A DNA stretch of 64,000 nucleotides from positions 18,086 through 82,085 of the forward strand of contig CAKZUB010000071.1 in assembly GCA_937921505.1 (NCBI GenBank), in the 5' to 3' direction. How positions within the stretch are numbered: the first letter of the stretch is position 1; every line of letters begins with the position of its first letter. The DNA comes from an uncultured Clostridia bacterium. GTDB taxonomy: Bacteria > Bacillota > Clostridia > Lachnospirales > Cellulosilyticaceae. This document shows positions 48,710 to 59,200 of this stretch, piece after piece. The notes under the pieces were generated by a model. It was given only the letters and a program-made list of their open reading frames with translations. It searched no databases and was not told where the DNA came from. The position numbers and the translations under genes are program-made.

Positions 48710-49158
48710 TTTTTTTTGAAATTTATTGGCGCAACTTTAGCTTTTATTTGAGATATAAGGCTGTCCTTCTTTACTGGTGGAAGCTTGCCTGATAAAATAT
48801 TTACAATAAGTATACCTGCTAGTTCTACTTTAATTTGTTTTTTAATAGGAATACTATTATATAGCTTTTCATCACACATAAGTGTCTGTATCTGTGGTCC
48901 AATTTTTGCTATAACAACAGGCATTTTACGTTTTTTATAAATCCATGGTAGTTGGTCCTTAACTTGTTTAGGTAGTTTAAGATTATTGACATGATCCTTT
49001 TTCTTATCTATTACAAATATGGACATTGCTTGTTTATGCTGATTAATAAGTTGCTGTTGATTATCATATTTTTTCTGTAGGTTCTTTCCCCAAAAATATA
49101 AGCCTGCCAAAAGAGCAGCTATCACTGCAAGTACAATAAAAAATATCGTCCAGTTCAC
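48706..49158 (-). CDS. Membrane-anchored protein of unknown function (150 aa)
   Basis: Not recognised. An N-terminal membrane helix (5-25, IFFIVLAVIAALLAGLYFWG) is followed by a short coiled coil (QKKYDNQQQLINQHKQ) and a basic globular part of about 100 residues with no known motif. The lysine-rich tail ends INFKKK. GTG start after GAGGAGG. It is monocistronic, divergent from cls, with a strong terminator, so it is a real gene. It may face either side of the membrane. Confidence 0.8.
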   Translation of the reverse strand: MNWTIFFIVLAVIAALLAGLYFWGKNLQKKYDNQQQLINQHKQAMSIFVIDKKKDHVNNLKLPKQVKDQLPWIYKKRKMPVVIAKIGPQIQTLMCDEKLYNSIPIKKQIKVELAGILIVNILSGKLPPVKKDSLISQIKAKVAPINFKKK

Positions 49159-49280
49159 TCTTAATGCCTCCTCTATAACTTTTAATTAAGCTTAGATTAG
49201 TATAGCATACCAAAACTTATAAAACAATGTAGTTAATAATTTTTATTGATTAGTACAATACTATAATTGAGGTGATTGAA

Positions 49281-50738
49281 ATGATACATAGTTTTTTAGG
49301 AGGATTTACTTGGCTTGATACATTTTTATATATTAATATTTTATTAGTTCTCTCTGTTATTTTCTTATCTAGAAAAAACATTAGTACGACTTGGGCATGG
49401 ATTATGATTATGCTTTCCATTCCGTTTGTGGGTTTTATTTTATATCTTTTTATCGGTCAAGACCTTCGCAAACGAAAAACTTTTAGTAAAAAAGAGGAAG
49501 AAGATAGATTTTTAGCTGTTGCGCACAGACAAAAAATTTCTCTGTCTTATCCTATTAATGAATTTAACAATCCACTCATTAAAAGTTTTGAAAAGCTCAT
49601 AAGTCTTCATCTTAATGCACATGAAGCATTATATACCGAAGATAATTCTGTAAAAGTTTTTATAGATGGTAAAGAGTTATTTAACGAGTTATTCGAAAGC
49701 ATTAAAAATGCTAAAAGATATGTTCATCTTGAGTCCTATATCATACGTAATGATGAGTTAGGCGTAGCTCTTAAAGACCTTCTTATTATTAAAGCCAAAG
49801 AAGGCGTTGAAGTGTTTTTACTCTATGATGATATGGGATGTTTTGGCGTTCCTAAAAAATACTTTTATGAATTAAAAAATGCAGGTGCTCGGGTAGCTTG
49901 CTTCTTTCCGTCTTTTATTCCTTTTCTCAAACTCCGAGCAAACTATAGAAATCACCGTAAAATTTGTGTTATTGACGGTGTTATCGCCTATTTAGGTGGT
50001 TTTAATATCGGAAATGAGTATGTAGGTCTTAATAAAAAATTAGGTTATTGGCGAGACACGCATCTTAAAATAACTGGCAGCGCCGTAAGGCTCCTTAACT
50101 TGCAATTTTTATTAGATAGAAGGTTTGCAACCAATGAAGATATTCTGCTTGATAAGTATATTCCTATTGAGACCAATATCGCCGCTGGAAATATAGGTAT
50201 GCAGATTGTGTCTAGCGGCCCTGATTCAAAGCATCCTAGCGTCAGAGATGGTTATCTTAAAATGATTTATGAGGCTAAAAAATCCGTCTATATTCAAACA
50301 CCTTATTTTATACCTGATGAATCAGTTTTAACTGCCCTTAAGCTCGCTGCACTTTCTGGTGTTGATGTGAAAATCATGATCCCCAATAAGCCAGATCATG
50401 TCTGTGTATATTGGGCAACCTATGCACATGTAGGAGAAGTTCTTGACTCTGGTGTAAAATGCTATACCTATGAAAAAGGATTTTTACATGCTAAAACAAT
50501 TGTTATAGATGAAATGATCTGCTCTGTCGGAACAGCTAATTTTGATGTACGTAGTTTTAACCTCAACTTTGAAGTAAATTCTTTTATCTATAACACCTCT
50601 GTATCTAAAGAGCTTGCTATCATATTTCATAATGATTTAGCTGATTGCAAAGAGCTTACAAAAGACATTTATAATAAGCGTGGCTTACTGATTAAATTCA
50701 AAGAGTCTATCTCCCGGCTAGTATCTCCGATATTATAA
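49281..50738 (+). CDS. cls: Cardiolipin synthase (PLD family)
   Basis: Joins two phosphatidylglycerols to form cardiolipin. 485 residues from the ATG at 49281, six bases after GAGGTG. Two N-terminal membrane helices (about 10-28 and 38-58) and two phospholipase-D motifs with catalytic histidines at about H225 (NHRKICVIDG) and H403 (HAKTIVIDE). One of few plus-strand genes, between divergent and convergent neighbours. Confidence 0.95.
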   Translation: MIHSFLGGFTWLDTFLYINILLVLSVIFLSRKNISTTWAWIMIMLSIPFVGFILYLFIGQDLRKRKTFSKKEEEDRFLAVAHRQKISLSYPINEFNNPLIKSFEKLISLHLNAHEALYTEDNSVKVFIDGKELFNELFESIKNAKRYVHLESYIIRNDELGVALKDLLIIKAKEGVEVFLLYDDMGCFGVPKKYFYELKNAGARVACFFPSFIPFLKLRANYRNHRKICVIDGVIAYLGGFNIGNEYVGLNKKLGYWRDTHLKITGSAVRLLNLQFLLDRRFATNEDILLDKYIPIETNIAAGNIGMQIVSSGPDSKHPSVRDGYLKMIYEAKKSVYIQTPYFIPDESVLTALKLAALSGVDVKIMIPNKPDHVCVYWATYAHVGEVLDSGVKCYTYEKGFLHAKTIVIDEMICSVGTANFDVRSFNLNFEVNSFIYNTSVSKELAIIFHNDLADCKELTKDIYNKRGLLIKFKESISRLVSPIL

Positions 50739-50742
50739 AAAA

Positions 50743-50771
50743 TAGGAGCAGATAAAATATCTGCTCCTATA
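50743..50771. terminator. Hairpin between cls and the FapA-like gene
   Basis: Perfect 13-base arms ATAGGAGCAGATA (50743-50755) and TATCTGCTCCTAT (50759-50771). On the minus strand it is followed by TTTTTTATAAT, a good terminator for the FapA-like gene, whose stop codon (50767-50769) lies inside the stem. On the plus strand no T run follows, so for cls it is only a stabilising hairpin. Confidence 0.85.
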
Positions 50772-52191
50772 GTCCAATATGTATCTCTCCATCTACTTTC
50801 CTAATTGTACAACGTACTTTTGTATCATCTACATACTTAATTGTATTCCCTATCATCAGTTTAACTCCAGGATGCATAGTATCTATTACTTTGATAATAC
50901 CATCTTGTGCCTCTCTTAGTGTGTCTGATAATTCTTTATGTTCTTTTTTAAGTTTTTCTACTTCTTCTACTAAAGGCATTCTAGACTCATTAAGCTTTTG
51001 AAGCATCATTTGCTTTTGTGCATCGAGTCCCACTCCCTTAGATTTTGTGAATAAAAACGTTAGGCTTTGCTCAACCTTAGTTAAGCTTTCTCTTTTTTCT
51101 TGTAGTAAAGTTTCTATTTTTTTATGCTTTTGATAAAGACTTGGCAAGATACCTATTTGTACCTCTGTAGAAGTTCCCATAGGCGAACCTATACTTTTAG
51201 CAAAAATCATATTAGTAGCTGCAACTGATCCTCCAACTATTGTTCCTTTTCCACCCTCTACTTTAATACTATTTCCGGCTGAAACGCTAGAATGAATAAT
51301 CGCTTCTGCAACAACATCTCTGCGGGCTTCTACTGTAGTATTTTGAATGAATTTTGCAATGACATTACCACCCGCAATGAGCTTCCCTTTTTCTATCCCT
51401 TGTATACCGTAGCTTAGTAAAATATCCCCACCTGCTATAATAATAGCATCTTCTACAGATCCTTTTACTTCTACTGAGCCTTCAGCTTTTATAGTATAAC
51501 CAGACTTTACACTTCCCATAATGGTGACACTGCCTAAAAAGTCAATATTACCTATGCCGCTGTCTAAGTCTCCATTAAGCGTATAAACTGTATTAATATA
51601 AACATTATGCCCATCATATTCTAATTTACCATCTACTGATGCAAATAAATCAAGTCCATCTGGTGATAACTCTGTATTTTTACCTTTTGGCATTCTAAGG
51701 TCTTTTCCCTTTTTTGCCCGAATCCCTTGGTCTAAAACATTATACCCATCTATTCCTTCTGTCGCTGCAACTTTATGTGCTAAGTGTTCTCCTTTTTTTA
51801 CATTATGAACAGCATTAAGGTTTTTAAAATCAACTGTACCATCTTCATTTGTTTTAGGTTTAAAGCTTTTAATACTCCCAGCATCAAAATCTAAGGTAAG
51901 TATCGCATCCGTTCCATCTACTGGCTGCATGCCTTTTGCAATAATATACTTATAACTATGTTTTCTAGTGTGTGCTATTTGATTTAGAAGTTCTGTGTCT
52001 AAACCTTTTTTAACACCCTTGTTATCTATCTCTCTTTTAATCTGCTCAATAGATAACTTGGCTCCTCCATATCTAGGTTCTTCCAACCATAATACTGCAA
52101 GCATCTTATCTCTAGATATTTCGATAAATATAGTTTCATTGATTGGTTTATGATCTACAGCACCTTCTGCTACTTTTTGATCTTCTAACAT
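50767..52191 (-). CDS. DUF342 / FapA family protein
   Basis: 474 residues. The middle part (about 160-340) is a right-handed beta-helix-like series of short repeats (VEVKGSVEDAIIIAGGDILL, AGGNVIAKFIQNTTVEARRD) typical of FapA; the C-terminal part has a long coiled coil (about 345-430) and a final small domain. FapA proteins are polymerising or membrane-organising factors, but a precise role here is unknown. Start at 52191 chosen over 52206 because it lies after GGGGGTGAG at proper distance. Followed by terminator. Confidence 0.9.
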   Translation of the reverse strand: MLEDQKVAEGAVDHKPINETIFIEISRDKMLAVLWLEEPRYGGAKLSIEQIKREIDNKGVKKGLDTELLNQIAHTRKHSYKYIIAKGMQPVDGTDAILTLDFDAGSIKSFKPKTNEDGTVDFKNLNAVHNVKKGEHLAHKVAATEGIDGYNVLDQGIRAKKGKDLRMPKGKNTELSPDGLDLFASVDGKLEYDGHNVYINTVYTLNGDLDSGIGNIDFLGSVTIMGSVKSGYTIKAEGSVEVKGSVEDAIIIAGGDILLSYGIQGIEKGKLIAGGNVIAKFIQNTTVEARRDVVAEAIIHSSVSAGNSIKVEGGKGTIVGGSVAATNMIFAKSIGSPMGTSTEVQIGILPSLYQKHKKIETLLQEKRESLTKVEQSLTFLFTKSKGVGLDAQKQMMLQKLNESRMPLVEEVEKLKKEHKELSDTLREAQDGIIKVIDTMHPGVKLMIGNTIKYVDDTKVRCTIRKVDGEIHIGL

Positions 52192-52218
52192 ATTTCTCAC
52201 CCCCATTATGTTTTAGAG

Positions 52219-52950
52219 TTAATGATTAAATGTAATGTGTTTTAATAGATCCTGTACAACTGCCTGTATATGTTGAGGTAATTTTTTGAGTTCCTCTTCG
52301 CCTAGTTCCTCTTGATAAATAGCTTTGCCAATATTGACGTAGACTCTACCCTTTTGAACACTTTTCTTTTCTTCAAACACCTTGTACGTATCTTGAATGG
52401 CTATTGGAACAATCGGAACTTTTGTTTTTGTCGCTAGCTTAAAACTTCCTTCTTTAAACTCCTTAAGTTCGTCTCCATGAGCTCTTGTTCCTTCTGGGAA
52501 AATCACTACCGATTGTCCTTCTTTAAGTTCAGTAATTCCTCTCATAATAGCCTTAAGTGATTGTCTTATGTCTTCTCTATCTATATAAATATTGCCTAAT
52601 GCATCAAACCACTTTCCTACAATAGGCATCTTTGCTACTTCTTTTTTTCCTATAAAGATTACAGGATCATTTATTAAACTTACAAGAGCAACAGTATCAA
52701 AAATACTCTTATGATTAGCAACATAAAGTACTGGTCCTCTTTCTGGTAAGTTCTCATGCCCAAAAACTTCAACTGTGATACCACCTGCTCTTAACATATT
52801 TCGAGATAGGCTTTGAGCCGCTTTATAAATATGTTCTCTGCTTTCTTTTTTATTATATTTTAAATTGCCATAGCTGTACTTCTTTCTTTCTCCTATAGTT
52901 GCAATATAGTGAATGATCATAGCGTTTAAAACTTTTATATTTCCAATCAT
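52219..52950 (-). CDS. plsC: 1-acyl-sn-glycerol-3-phosphate acyltransferase
   Basis: Forms phosphatidic acid from lysophosphatidic acid. 243 residues with the family motifs NHKSIFD (H80-x4-D85) and FPEGTR (151-156), plus VPIVPIAIQDT. ATG start after AAGGGGGG. In a group with pncB upstream (13-base gap) and the FapA-like gene downstream. Confidence 0.95.
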   Translation of the reverse strand: MIGNIKVLNAMIIHYIATIGERKKYSYGNLKYNKKESREHIYKAAQSLSRNMLRAGGITVEVFGHENLPERGPVLYVANHKSIFDTVALVSLINDPVIFIGKKEVAKMPIVGKWFDALGNIYIDREDIRQSLKAIMRGITELKEGQSVVIFPEGTRAHGDELKEFKEGSFKLATKTKVPIVPIAIQDTYKVFEEKKSVQKGRVYVNIGKAIYQEELGEEELKKLPQHIQAVVQDLLKHITFNH

Positions 52951-52963
52951 CCAATCCCCCCTT

Positions 52964-54418
52964 CTAGTCTTTTTTATAATCTTCTAGCATTTTGGATTTG
53001 AGATCATATAACCCATCTGATAGCACAATTGGCATAATCTGTGGATTGATAAGTCTTTTATATTCATCCCAAAGTGTGCCTAGCTCCTTAAGCGCATATT
53101 CTTTAATGTCCATAACTGACGGTGATTCATAAACCTTTTTTCCCTTTCTAAATATGGGAACTAAAAGTTCTCTTACACTATACGTGTTTGCCTTAAGTTT
53201 TATCTTTTTCCACCTAGCATGCGTATCAAGGAGGGTCAAAGGCTTAGTTTCATCGAACGTTTCTTCTTCTAAAGCTATAATATCTGTTTGTATCTTTTGT
53301 GTAGCCTTACTATATATTCTTACAATTTTTTTGACACCTGGGTTAGTCACTTTTTCTGGATTATCTGAGATTTTGATTTTAGGAATACTTATCCCCTCTT
53401 TACTTATCTCTGCTGATAACTTGTAAATACCTCCAAACGAAGGGCAATCAGATGAGGTAATTAGATTTGTCCCAACTCCCCACAAACTTATTTTAGCTCC
53501 TTGACTTTTAAGGTCTGTAATAAGCAGCTCATCAAGGTCACACGAAGCGCTGATAATAGCTTTGGCATGTCCTGCCTCATTTAACATCTGTCTAGCTTTT
53601 TTTGATAAATAAGCTAAGTCGCCGCTGTCCAAACGTATACCATAAGCCCCTGAATGAATGTCCGCTTCTTTCATTTCATCAAAAACCTTAATAGCATTTG
53701 GAACTCCTGATTCTAACGTATCATACGTATCCACTAACAAAATACATTTATTGGGGAATAGTTTAGCATAAGCTCTAAAAGCATCTATTTCAGCCTCAAA
53801 ACTCATTACCCAACTATGAGCATGGGTCCCTGCAATAGGTACATTAAACATTTTGCCAGCTAGTACATTAGAAGTAGCGTTGCACCCTCCTATAATAGCT
53901 GCCCTTGATCCATAAAGACCAGCATCAGGCCCCTGCGCTCTTCTTAGTCCAAACTCGAGTACTGGATCCCCCTCTGCGGCCTTTACGACTCTTGCTGCCT
54001 TTGTAGCAATAAGACTTTGATGGTTAATGATATTAAGAAGAGCTGTCTCAACAAACTGAGCTTCAAATATAGGCGCCTTTACTCTAAGAAGAATCTCCCC
54101 CGGAAAAACTACTGTACCTTCTTCTATAGCATCAATATCTCCCGTAAACTTAAAATCTCTTAAATACTCTAAGAAGTCTTTTTTAAATAACCCCAAACTC
54201 TCTAAATATCTAATATCATCTTCCCTAAAAGATATATTTTCAATATATTCTATTGTCTGGGCAAGCCCAGCACATATTGCATAGCCATTTTTGGAGGGAT
54301 TAGTTCTATAAAAAAGATCAAATACTACTTCATGATTATTAACATCATTTTCATAATAACCTTGCATCATAGTAAGCTGATACAAATCAGTTAATAACGT
54401 TAAATTCCTTGTGGACAT
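52964..54418 (-). CDS. pncB: Nicotinate phosphoribosyltransferase
   Basis: Converts nicotinate and PRPP to nicotinate mononucleotide in NAD salvage. 484 residues. Motifs: LTDLYQLTMMQGYYEN at the N-terminus, EFGLRRAQGPDAG, AGTHAHSWVMSF with the conserved histidines, and SLWGVGTNLITS. ATG start after GGAGCTTATCAT. First gene of pncB-plsC-fapA. Confidence 0.96.
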   Translation of the reverse strand: MSTRNLTLLTDLYQLTMMQGYYENDVNNHEVVFDLFYRTNPSKNGYAICAGLAQTIEYIENISFREDDIRYLESLGLFKKDFLEYLRDFKFTGDIDAIEEGTVVFPGEILLRVKAPIFEAQFVETALLNIINHQSLIATKAARVVKAAEGDPVLEFGLRRAQGPDAGLYGSRAAIIGGCNATSNVLAGKMFNVPIAGTHAHSWVMSFEAEIDAFRAYAKLFPNKCILLVDTYDTLESGVPNAIKVFDEMKEADIHSGAYGIRLDSGDLAYLSKKARQMLNEAGHAKAIISASCDLDELLITDLKSQGAKISLWGVGTNLITSSDCPSFGGIYKLSAEISKEGISIPKIKISDNPEKVTNPGVKKIVRIYSKATQKIQTDIIALEEETFDETKPLTLLDTHARWKKIKLKANTYSVRELLVPIFRKGKKVYESPSVMDIKEYALKELGTLWDEYKRLINPQIMPIVLSDGLYDLKSKMLEDYKKD

Positions 54419-54585
54419 ATGATAAGCTCCTATCTTTGACTCATACTATGAGTTGTATTATACTGTAAAATATCTGTTAATAATATTATACCATATTTCG
54501 TCATTTCTAGTTAAATATTTAATCGCAATTGAATATTTATTTTAAATACCAGATAAAGTCTCTTCAAACTTTTAGGAGAATAAAC

Positions 54586-55512
54586 ATGCTAAAAAGTAAA
54601 GTATCAAATAAGCCTATTGTATTAATTACCGTCATAGCCCTATTTTGTAACATATTATGGGGAACTCCCTTCCCGGTACTCAAAATCATTTATAAAGAAA
54701 TGGGCATTGTAAGCAGCAATTTAGCTGACAACATTACGCTTATTAGTCTAAGATTCATGTTGTCCGGATTTTTACTATTTATCTTTGGGTTATTAACTTC
54801 CGCACCCTTATTAAAAATCAGCAGATCGCAAATAAAACTTATTGTCACTTTAGGCCTCTTTAATACCACCCTTCAATATTTCTTCTTCAATATAGGTATT
54901 AATAATACGACAGGCATAAAAGCTTCAATCCTTGCACAAATCTCTATATTCTTTTCAATTTTACTCGCTCACTTTATTTATCAAAATGATAAATTAAATC
55001 TAAAAAAGATACTCGGCCTCTTACTAGGTTTTAGTGGTCTTATACTTGTTAACTTAGATAAAAGCAGTGAAGGTCTACTGCATTTTTCAATTCTTGGAGA
55101 AGGTTTTATGATTATTTCAGGACTTACAAGTGCACTCTCTATGTTTATTGCTAAAAAAATAGGCAAAGAGCTTCCACCACTCGTTTTTACATGTTGGCAA
55201 ATGCTCACTGGCTCTATTTTATTATTCCTGGTAGGCCTTATCATGGGTGGCAATCCTCTTACTTTACATTTTACCCCTCTTTCAACTGGATTATTATTCT
55301 ACTTAGCACTTGTTTCTAGCGTTGCTTTTTATCTATGGTATACTATTTTACAACATCGCAAAATCAGTGAACTCGCTATGTTTAAGTTTATTATCCCAAT
55401 AACCGGAAGCGTCCTCACAGCCCTATTTATCCCCGGCGAAGCACTGCTGCCCGTTCATTTTATCTCACTCTTACTCGTCTCCACTGGTATCATAATAGTA
55501 AATAGAAAATAA
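54586..55512 (+). CDS. EamA-family (drug/metabolite) transporter
   Basis: 308 residues with about ten membrane helices in two EamA halves (about 15-150 and 165-305). GTPFPVLKIIYKE and FFFNIGINNTTGIKASIL in half one, TWQ-like FTCWQMLTGSILLFLVGLIM in half two. Substrate cannot be predicted. The start is the ATG at 54586 after AGGAG; a longer frame from 54529 lacks a ribosome-binding site. Followed by two foldback elements. Confidence 0.9.
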   Translation: MLKSKVSNKPIVLITVIALFCNILWGTPFPVLKIIYKEMGIVSSNLADNITLISLRFMLSGFLLFIFGLLTSAPLLKISRSQIKLIVTLGLFNTTLQYFFFNIGINNTTGIKASILAQISIFFSILLAHFIYQNDKLNLKKILGLLLGFSGLILVNLDKSSEGLLHFSILGEGFMIISGLTSALSMFIAKKIGKELPPLVFTCWQMLTGSILLFLVGLIMGGNPLTLHFTPLSTGLLFYLALVSSVAFYLWYTILQHRKISELAMFKFIIPITGSVLTALFIPGEALLPVHFISLLLVSTGIIIVNRK

Positions 55513-55531
55513 GTCGTATATTCCGTAACGA

Positions 55532-55662
55532 AGCAAGAGGATTTCAATGTTCGGAAGTTGCCTGTGCAGTATTTCGTAAAAAAATCTTGGCAGTTTTTTG
55601 AAATAGCTTTTAGACGCACTGTTTGAGCGCAGCGAGTTTGCGTCGTTTATTTCAAAATTCTT
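55532..55662. repeat. Foldback element, copy 3 (truncated)
   Basis: About 130 bp. It keeps the left arm (AGCAAGAGGATTTCAATGTT, GGAAGTTGCCTGTGCAGTAT, TTCGTAAAAAAATCTTGGCA) and the core CTGTTTGAGC GCA GCGAGTTTG, but the right arm beyond TTTATTTCAAA is lost. The stem next to the core reads GACGCA / TGCGTC, fully paired, where other copies have GGGAGA / TCGACC. The apex is a three-base loop, without the AT palindrome of copies 1 and 2. Confidence 0.85.
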
Positions 55663-55689
55663 TTTAGCTTATATAATATATCCAAGACA

Positions 55690-55885
55690 TAGCAAGGAGA
55701 TTTTAGGGTTCGGAAGTTGCCTGTGCAGTAGTTCGTGAAGAAAATCTTAGCTGTTTTTTAAAATGGTTCTTAGGGAGACTGTTTGAGCGTAAGCGAGTTT
55801 CGACCGTTCATTTTAAAAAACGGCTTAGATTTTTAGAACTACGGAACTGAGCAACTGGAGAACCCTAAAATCTCCTTGCGGACTA
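55690..55885. repeat. Foldback element, copy 4
   Basis: About 196 bp, only 27 bases after copy 3 and 110 before the T-box leader. Arms GCAAGGAGATTTTAGGGTTC (55692-55711) and exact complement (55860-55879). Middle stem CCGTTTTTTAAAATG type pairs on both sides of the core AGGGAGACTGTTTGAGC GTAA GCGAGTTTCGACCGTTCAT. The apex is a GTAA tetraloop. Flanks TATAATAT / ATATTATA can extend the stem outside an internal loop. Confidence 0.9.
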
Positions 55886-55994
55886 TTCCATATTATAATT
55901 AGCTAAATTTACTAATCTTCATTTACCCCTTTACAAGTCACCCATTTAAATTTATAATGTTGTCTATATAAAATTTTATAACATAAACACGATG

Positions 55995-56245
55995 AAAAGG
56001 AAAAGTACTATTTTCGATGCGTTTTTAGCGAGTGGGGTTGGTGCAAGCCCATACGATAGAAAATATGAAAAATCCCCTTGGAGTGGCAGACCGAAATCAA
56101 GTAGGCTCTGACGGAATCCTACCGTTACTTATTAGGAAAGGTATAACGAGCGGTTTCTCAGTAAGAGAAACAAATCAGGTGGTACCGCGGGAGATATAGT
56201 CACTAACTACTCTTTCGTCCTGTTAATGGATGGAGGAGTTTTTTT
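55995..56245 (+). promoter_or_regulatory. T-box leader of ileS
   Basis: Contains the stem I landmarks AGCGAGTGGGGTTGGTGCAAGC and TCCCCTTGGAGTGGC, the T-box proper AGGTGGTACCGCGG (56177-56190), and a terminator ACTCTTTCGTCC ... GGATGGAGGAGT followed by seven T (56208-56246). The likely specifier triplet is ATC at 56072-56074 (Ile), fitting the downstream gene. Uncharged tRNA-Ile should bind and stop termination. Boundaries are approximate. Confidence 0.93.
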
Positions 56246-56280
56246 ATGTTTACATTTAATTACAATTTAGGAGGCAAAGT

Positions 56281-59200
56281 ATGTATAAAAAGGTAGATAC
56301 CACCCTGAACTTTGTGGATAGAGAACTAGATATCCTTAAGTTTTGGAAGGAAAATGATGTATTTGAAAATTCTATAAACTCCCGCGATGGGGGACCCACT
56401 TTTACTTTTTATGATGGTCCGCCAACTGCAAACGGCAAACCTCATATTGGTCATATTTTAACGAGAGTCATCAAAGATCTTATCCCTCGTTACAAAGCAA
56501 TGAAAGGCTATAAAGTACTTCGTAAAGCTGGTTGGGATACACATGGTCTCCCCGTAGAACTCGAGGTTGAAAAGCTTCTTGGCATCAGCGGTAAGCCTGA
56601 AATCGAAAACTATGGTGTTGAAGACTTTATTACCAAGTGCAAGGAAAGTGTATGGAAATACCAAAGCGAATGGGAAAAAATGTCTGACCGTGTAGGCTAT
56701 TGGGTAGATATGAATGACCCTTATGTCACTTATCATAATAACTATATTGAATCAGTATGGTGGTCACTCAAACAAATTTGGGATAAGGACCTTATTTATA
56801 AAGGCCACAAAATTGTTCCTTACTGTGCACGTTGTGGCACTTCCTTATCTTCACACGAAGTAGCTCAAGGCTATAAAGATATCAAAGATGCAACTGCTGT
56901 TGCCAAGTTTAAAGTAAAAGGTGAAAACAGCACTTACTTTTTAGCATGGACAACTACTCCTTGGACCCTTCCATCAAACGTGGCTCTTTGTGTTCACCCA
57001 GAACACACCTATGTAAAAGCTGAATTTGATGGCAACAAATATATATTAGCAGAAACTTTAGTGGCCTCTGTCCTTGGCGAAGGAGCCCATGTTTTAGAAA
57101 CATATACTGGTAAAGACCTTTGTGGCATGTCTTATGAACCGCTCTTTGACTTTGCAAAGCCAGATAAAAAAGCATGGTTTGTCGTGTCTGATACTTTTGT
57201 AACGCTTACAGATGGTACAGGCATCGTTCATATTGCTCCTGCCTTTGGTGAAGATGATGCAAAAGTAGGCCGTGCAAATGACCTTCCTTTCGTACAGCTC
57301 GTTAATGAGCAAGGCTACTTCACAGAAGAAGTGGATTTATGGCAAAACATTTTCGTAAAAGACGCAGATAAACACATTCTTAAGTGGTTAGCTGAAAATA
57401 ACAAATTATTCAAATCTGAGTCTTATGAGCATAGTTACCCTCATTGTTGGAGATGTGATACACCTCTTTTATATTATGCACGTGATACATGGTTCATCTC
57501 TATGACAAAGATGCGTTCAGCTCTTGTTAAAAATAATAATACAGTTAATTGGCTTCCTCCATCAATTGGTGAAGGTCGTTTTGGTAACTTCTTAGAAGGT
57601 GTTATTGACTGGGGACTTTCTCGCTCTCGTTATTGGGGAACTCCACTTCCTATTTGGGAATGTACGTGTGGCCATAAACATCTTATCGGCAGCATAGAAG
57701 AGCTTAAGTCTATGAGTCCGGATTGTCCCGCTGAGATTGAACTTCATAAACCTTATATAGATGCAGTACACCTTAATTGTCCAAAATGTCAAAAAGAAAT
57801 GACAAGAGTGGAAGATGTTATTGACTGTTGGTATGATAGTGGGTCTATGCCTTTTGCACAATGGCACTATCCATTTGAAAACAAAGAAATCTTTGAAGAC
57901 AATTACCCTGCTGACTTTATCTCAGAAGCTGTAGATCAAACCCGAGGCTGGTTTTACACACTCATGGCCATATCTACCTTAATTTTTGATAAATCACCTT
58001 ATAAAAATGTCATTGTTTTAGGACATGTTTGTGATAAAGAAGGTCAAAAGATGAGTAAGCACAAAGGCAATGTAGTAGATCCTTGGAGCGTACTTGATAT
58101 GCAAGGTGCTGATGCTGTACGTTGGTATTTCTACTCAGCAAGTTCGCCATGGCTTCCTAGCCGTTTTGGTACTGAAAATGTAAGTGAGTCACAAAGAAAG
58201 TTCATGGGTACATTCTGGAATACCTATGCTTTTTATGTACTTTATGCAAATATTGACGCCTTTGATCCAACTCAATATACCTTAGATTATGCTTCACTTA
58301 ACATGATGGATAAATGGGTACTCTCAAAACTTAATACCCTCGTTAAAGAGGTCGATGAACACCTTGAACATTATCGTATTTTTGAATCATCACGTATTAT
58401 GCAAGACTTTGTAGATGAATTATCTAATTGGTATGTACGTCGCTCTCGTGAAAGATTCTGGCAAAGTGAAATGCCACAAGATAAGATCAACGCCTACATG
58501 ACACTACACACAGTACTTGTTACGCTTGCTAAAATCTCTGCACCATTTGTGCCATTTATGTCAGAGCAAATTTATCAAAATCTTGTTAAGACTGTTAATG
58601 CGTCGGAGCCTGTTAGTGTACATCTTTGTGATTTCCCAAGCTTTGACCTGGAAATGATTAATGTAAATCTTGAAAAATCTATGGAACAAGTGCTTCAAAT
58701 TGTTGTACTTGGTCGTAGCTGCCGTAACGAATCAAATATCAAAAATCGCCAACCAATTGGTACAATGTATGTAGGCGCTTCAGAGATTCTTGCTCCAGAA
58801 TTTATCGAGATCATAGCCGAAGAATTAAATGTTAAAAATGTAGAGTTTAAAACAGATGCCAGTGAATTTATATCTTATAGCTTTAAACCACAAATGCGCA
58901 CCTTAGGACCTAAATATGGTAAACTCCTAAATGCAATCAAAGCAGCACTTATGGAACTCGATGGTTCAAAAGCTATGGATGAACTAAATACAAACGGTAG
59001 CTTAAAGTTATCTCTTCAAGATGAAACAATTGAACTTACAAAAGAAGATTTACTCATTGATATCGCTCAAAAAGGCGGCTTTGTATCTGCCGTTGATAAA
59101 GGCTATACAGTCGTTATTGATACAAATCTTTCCGAAGAGCTCCTTGAAGAAGGTTTTGTAAGAGAAATTATCTCTAAAATACAAACTATGAGAAAAGAAG

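Noticed and set aside
54529..54585. 19-codon extension of the EamA transporter
   Set aside because: No ribosome-binding site at 54529; AGGAG directly precedes the internal ATG.
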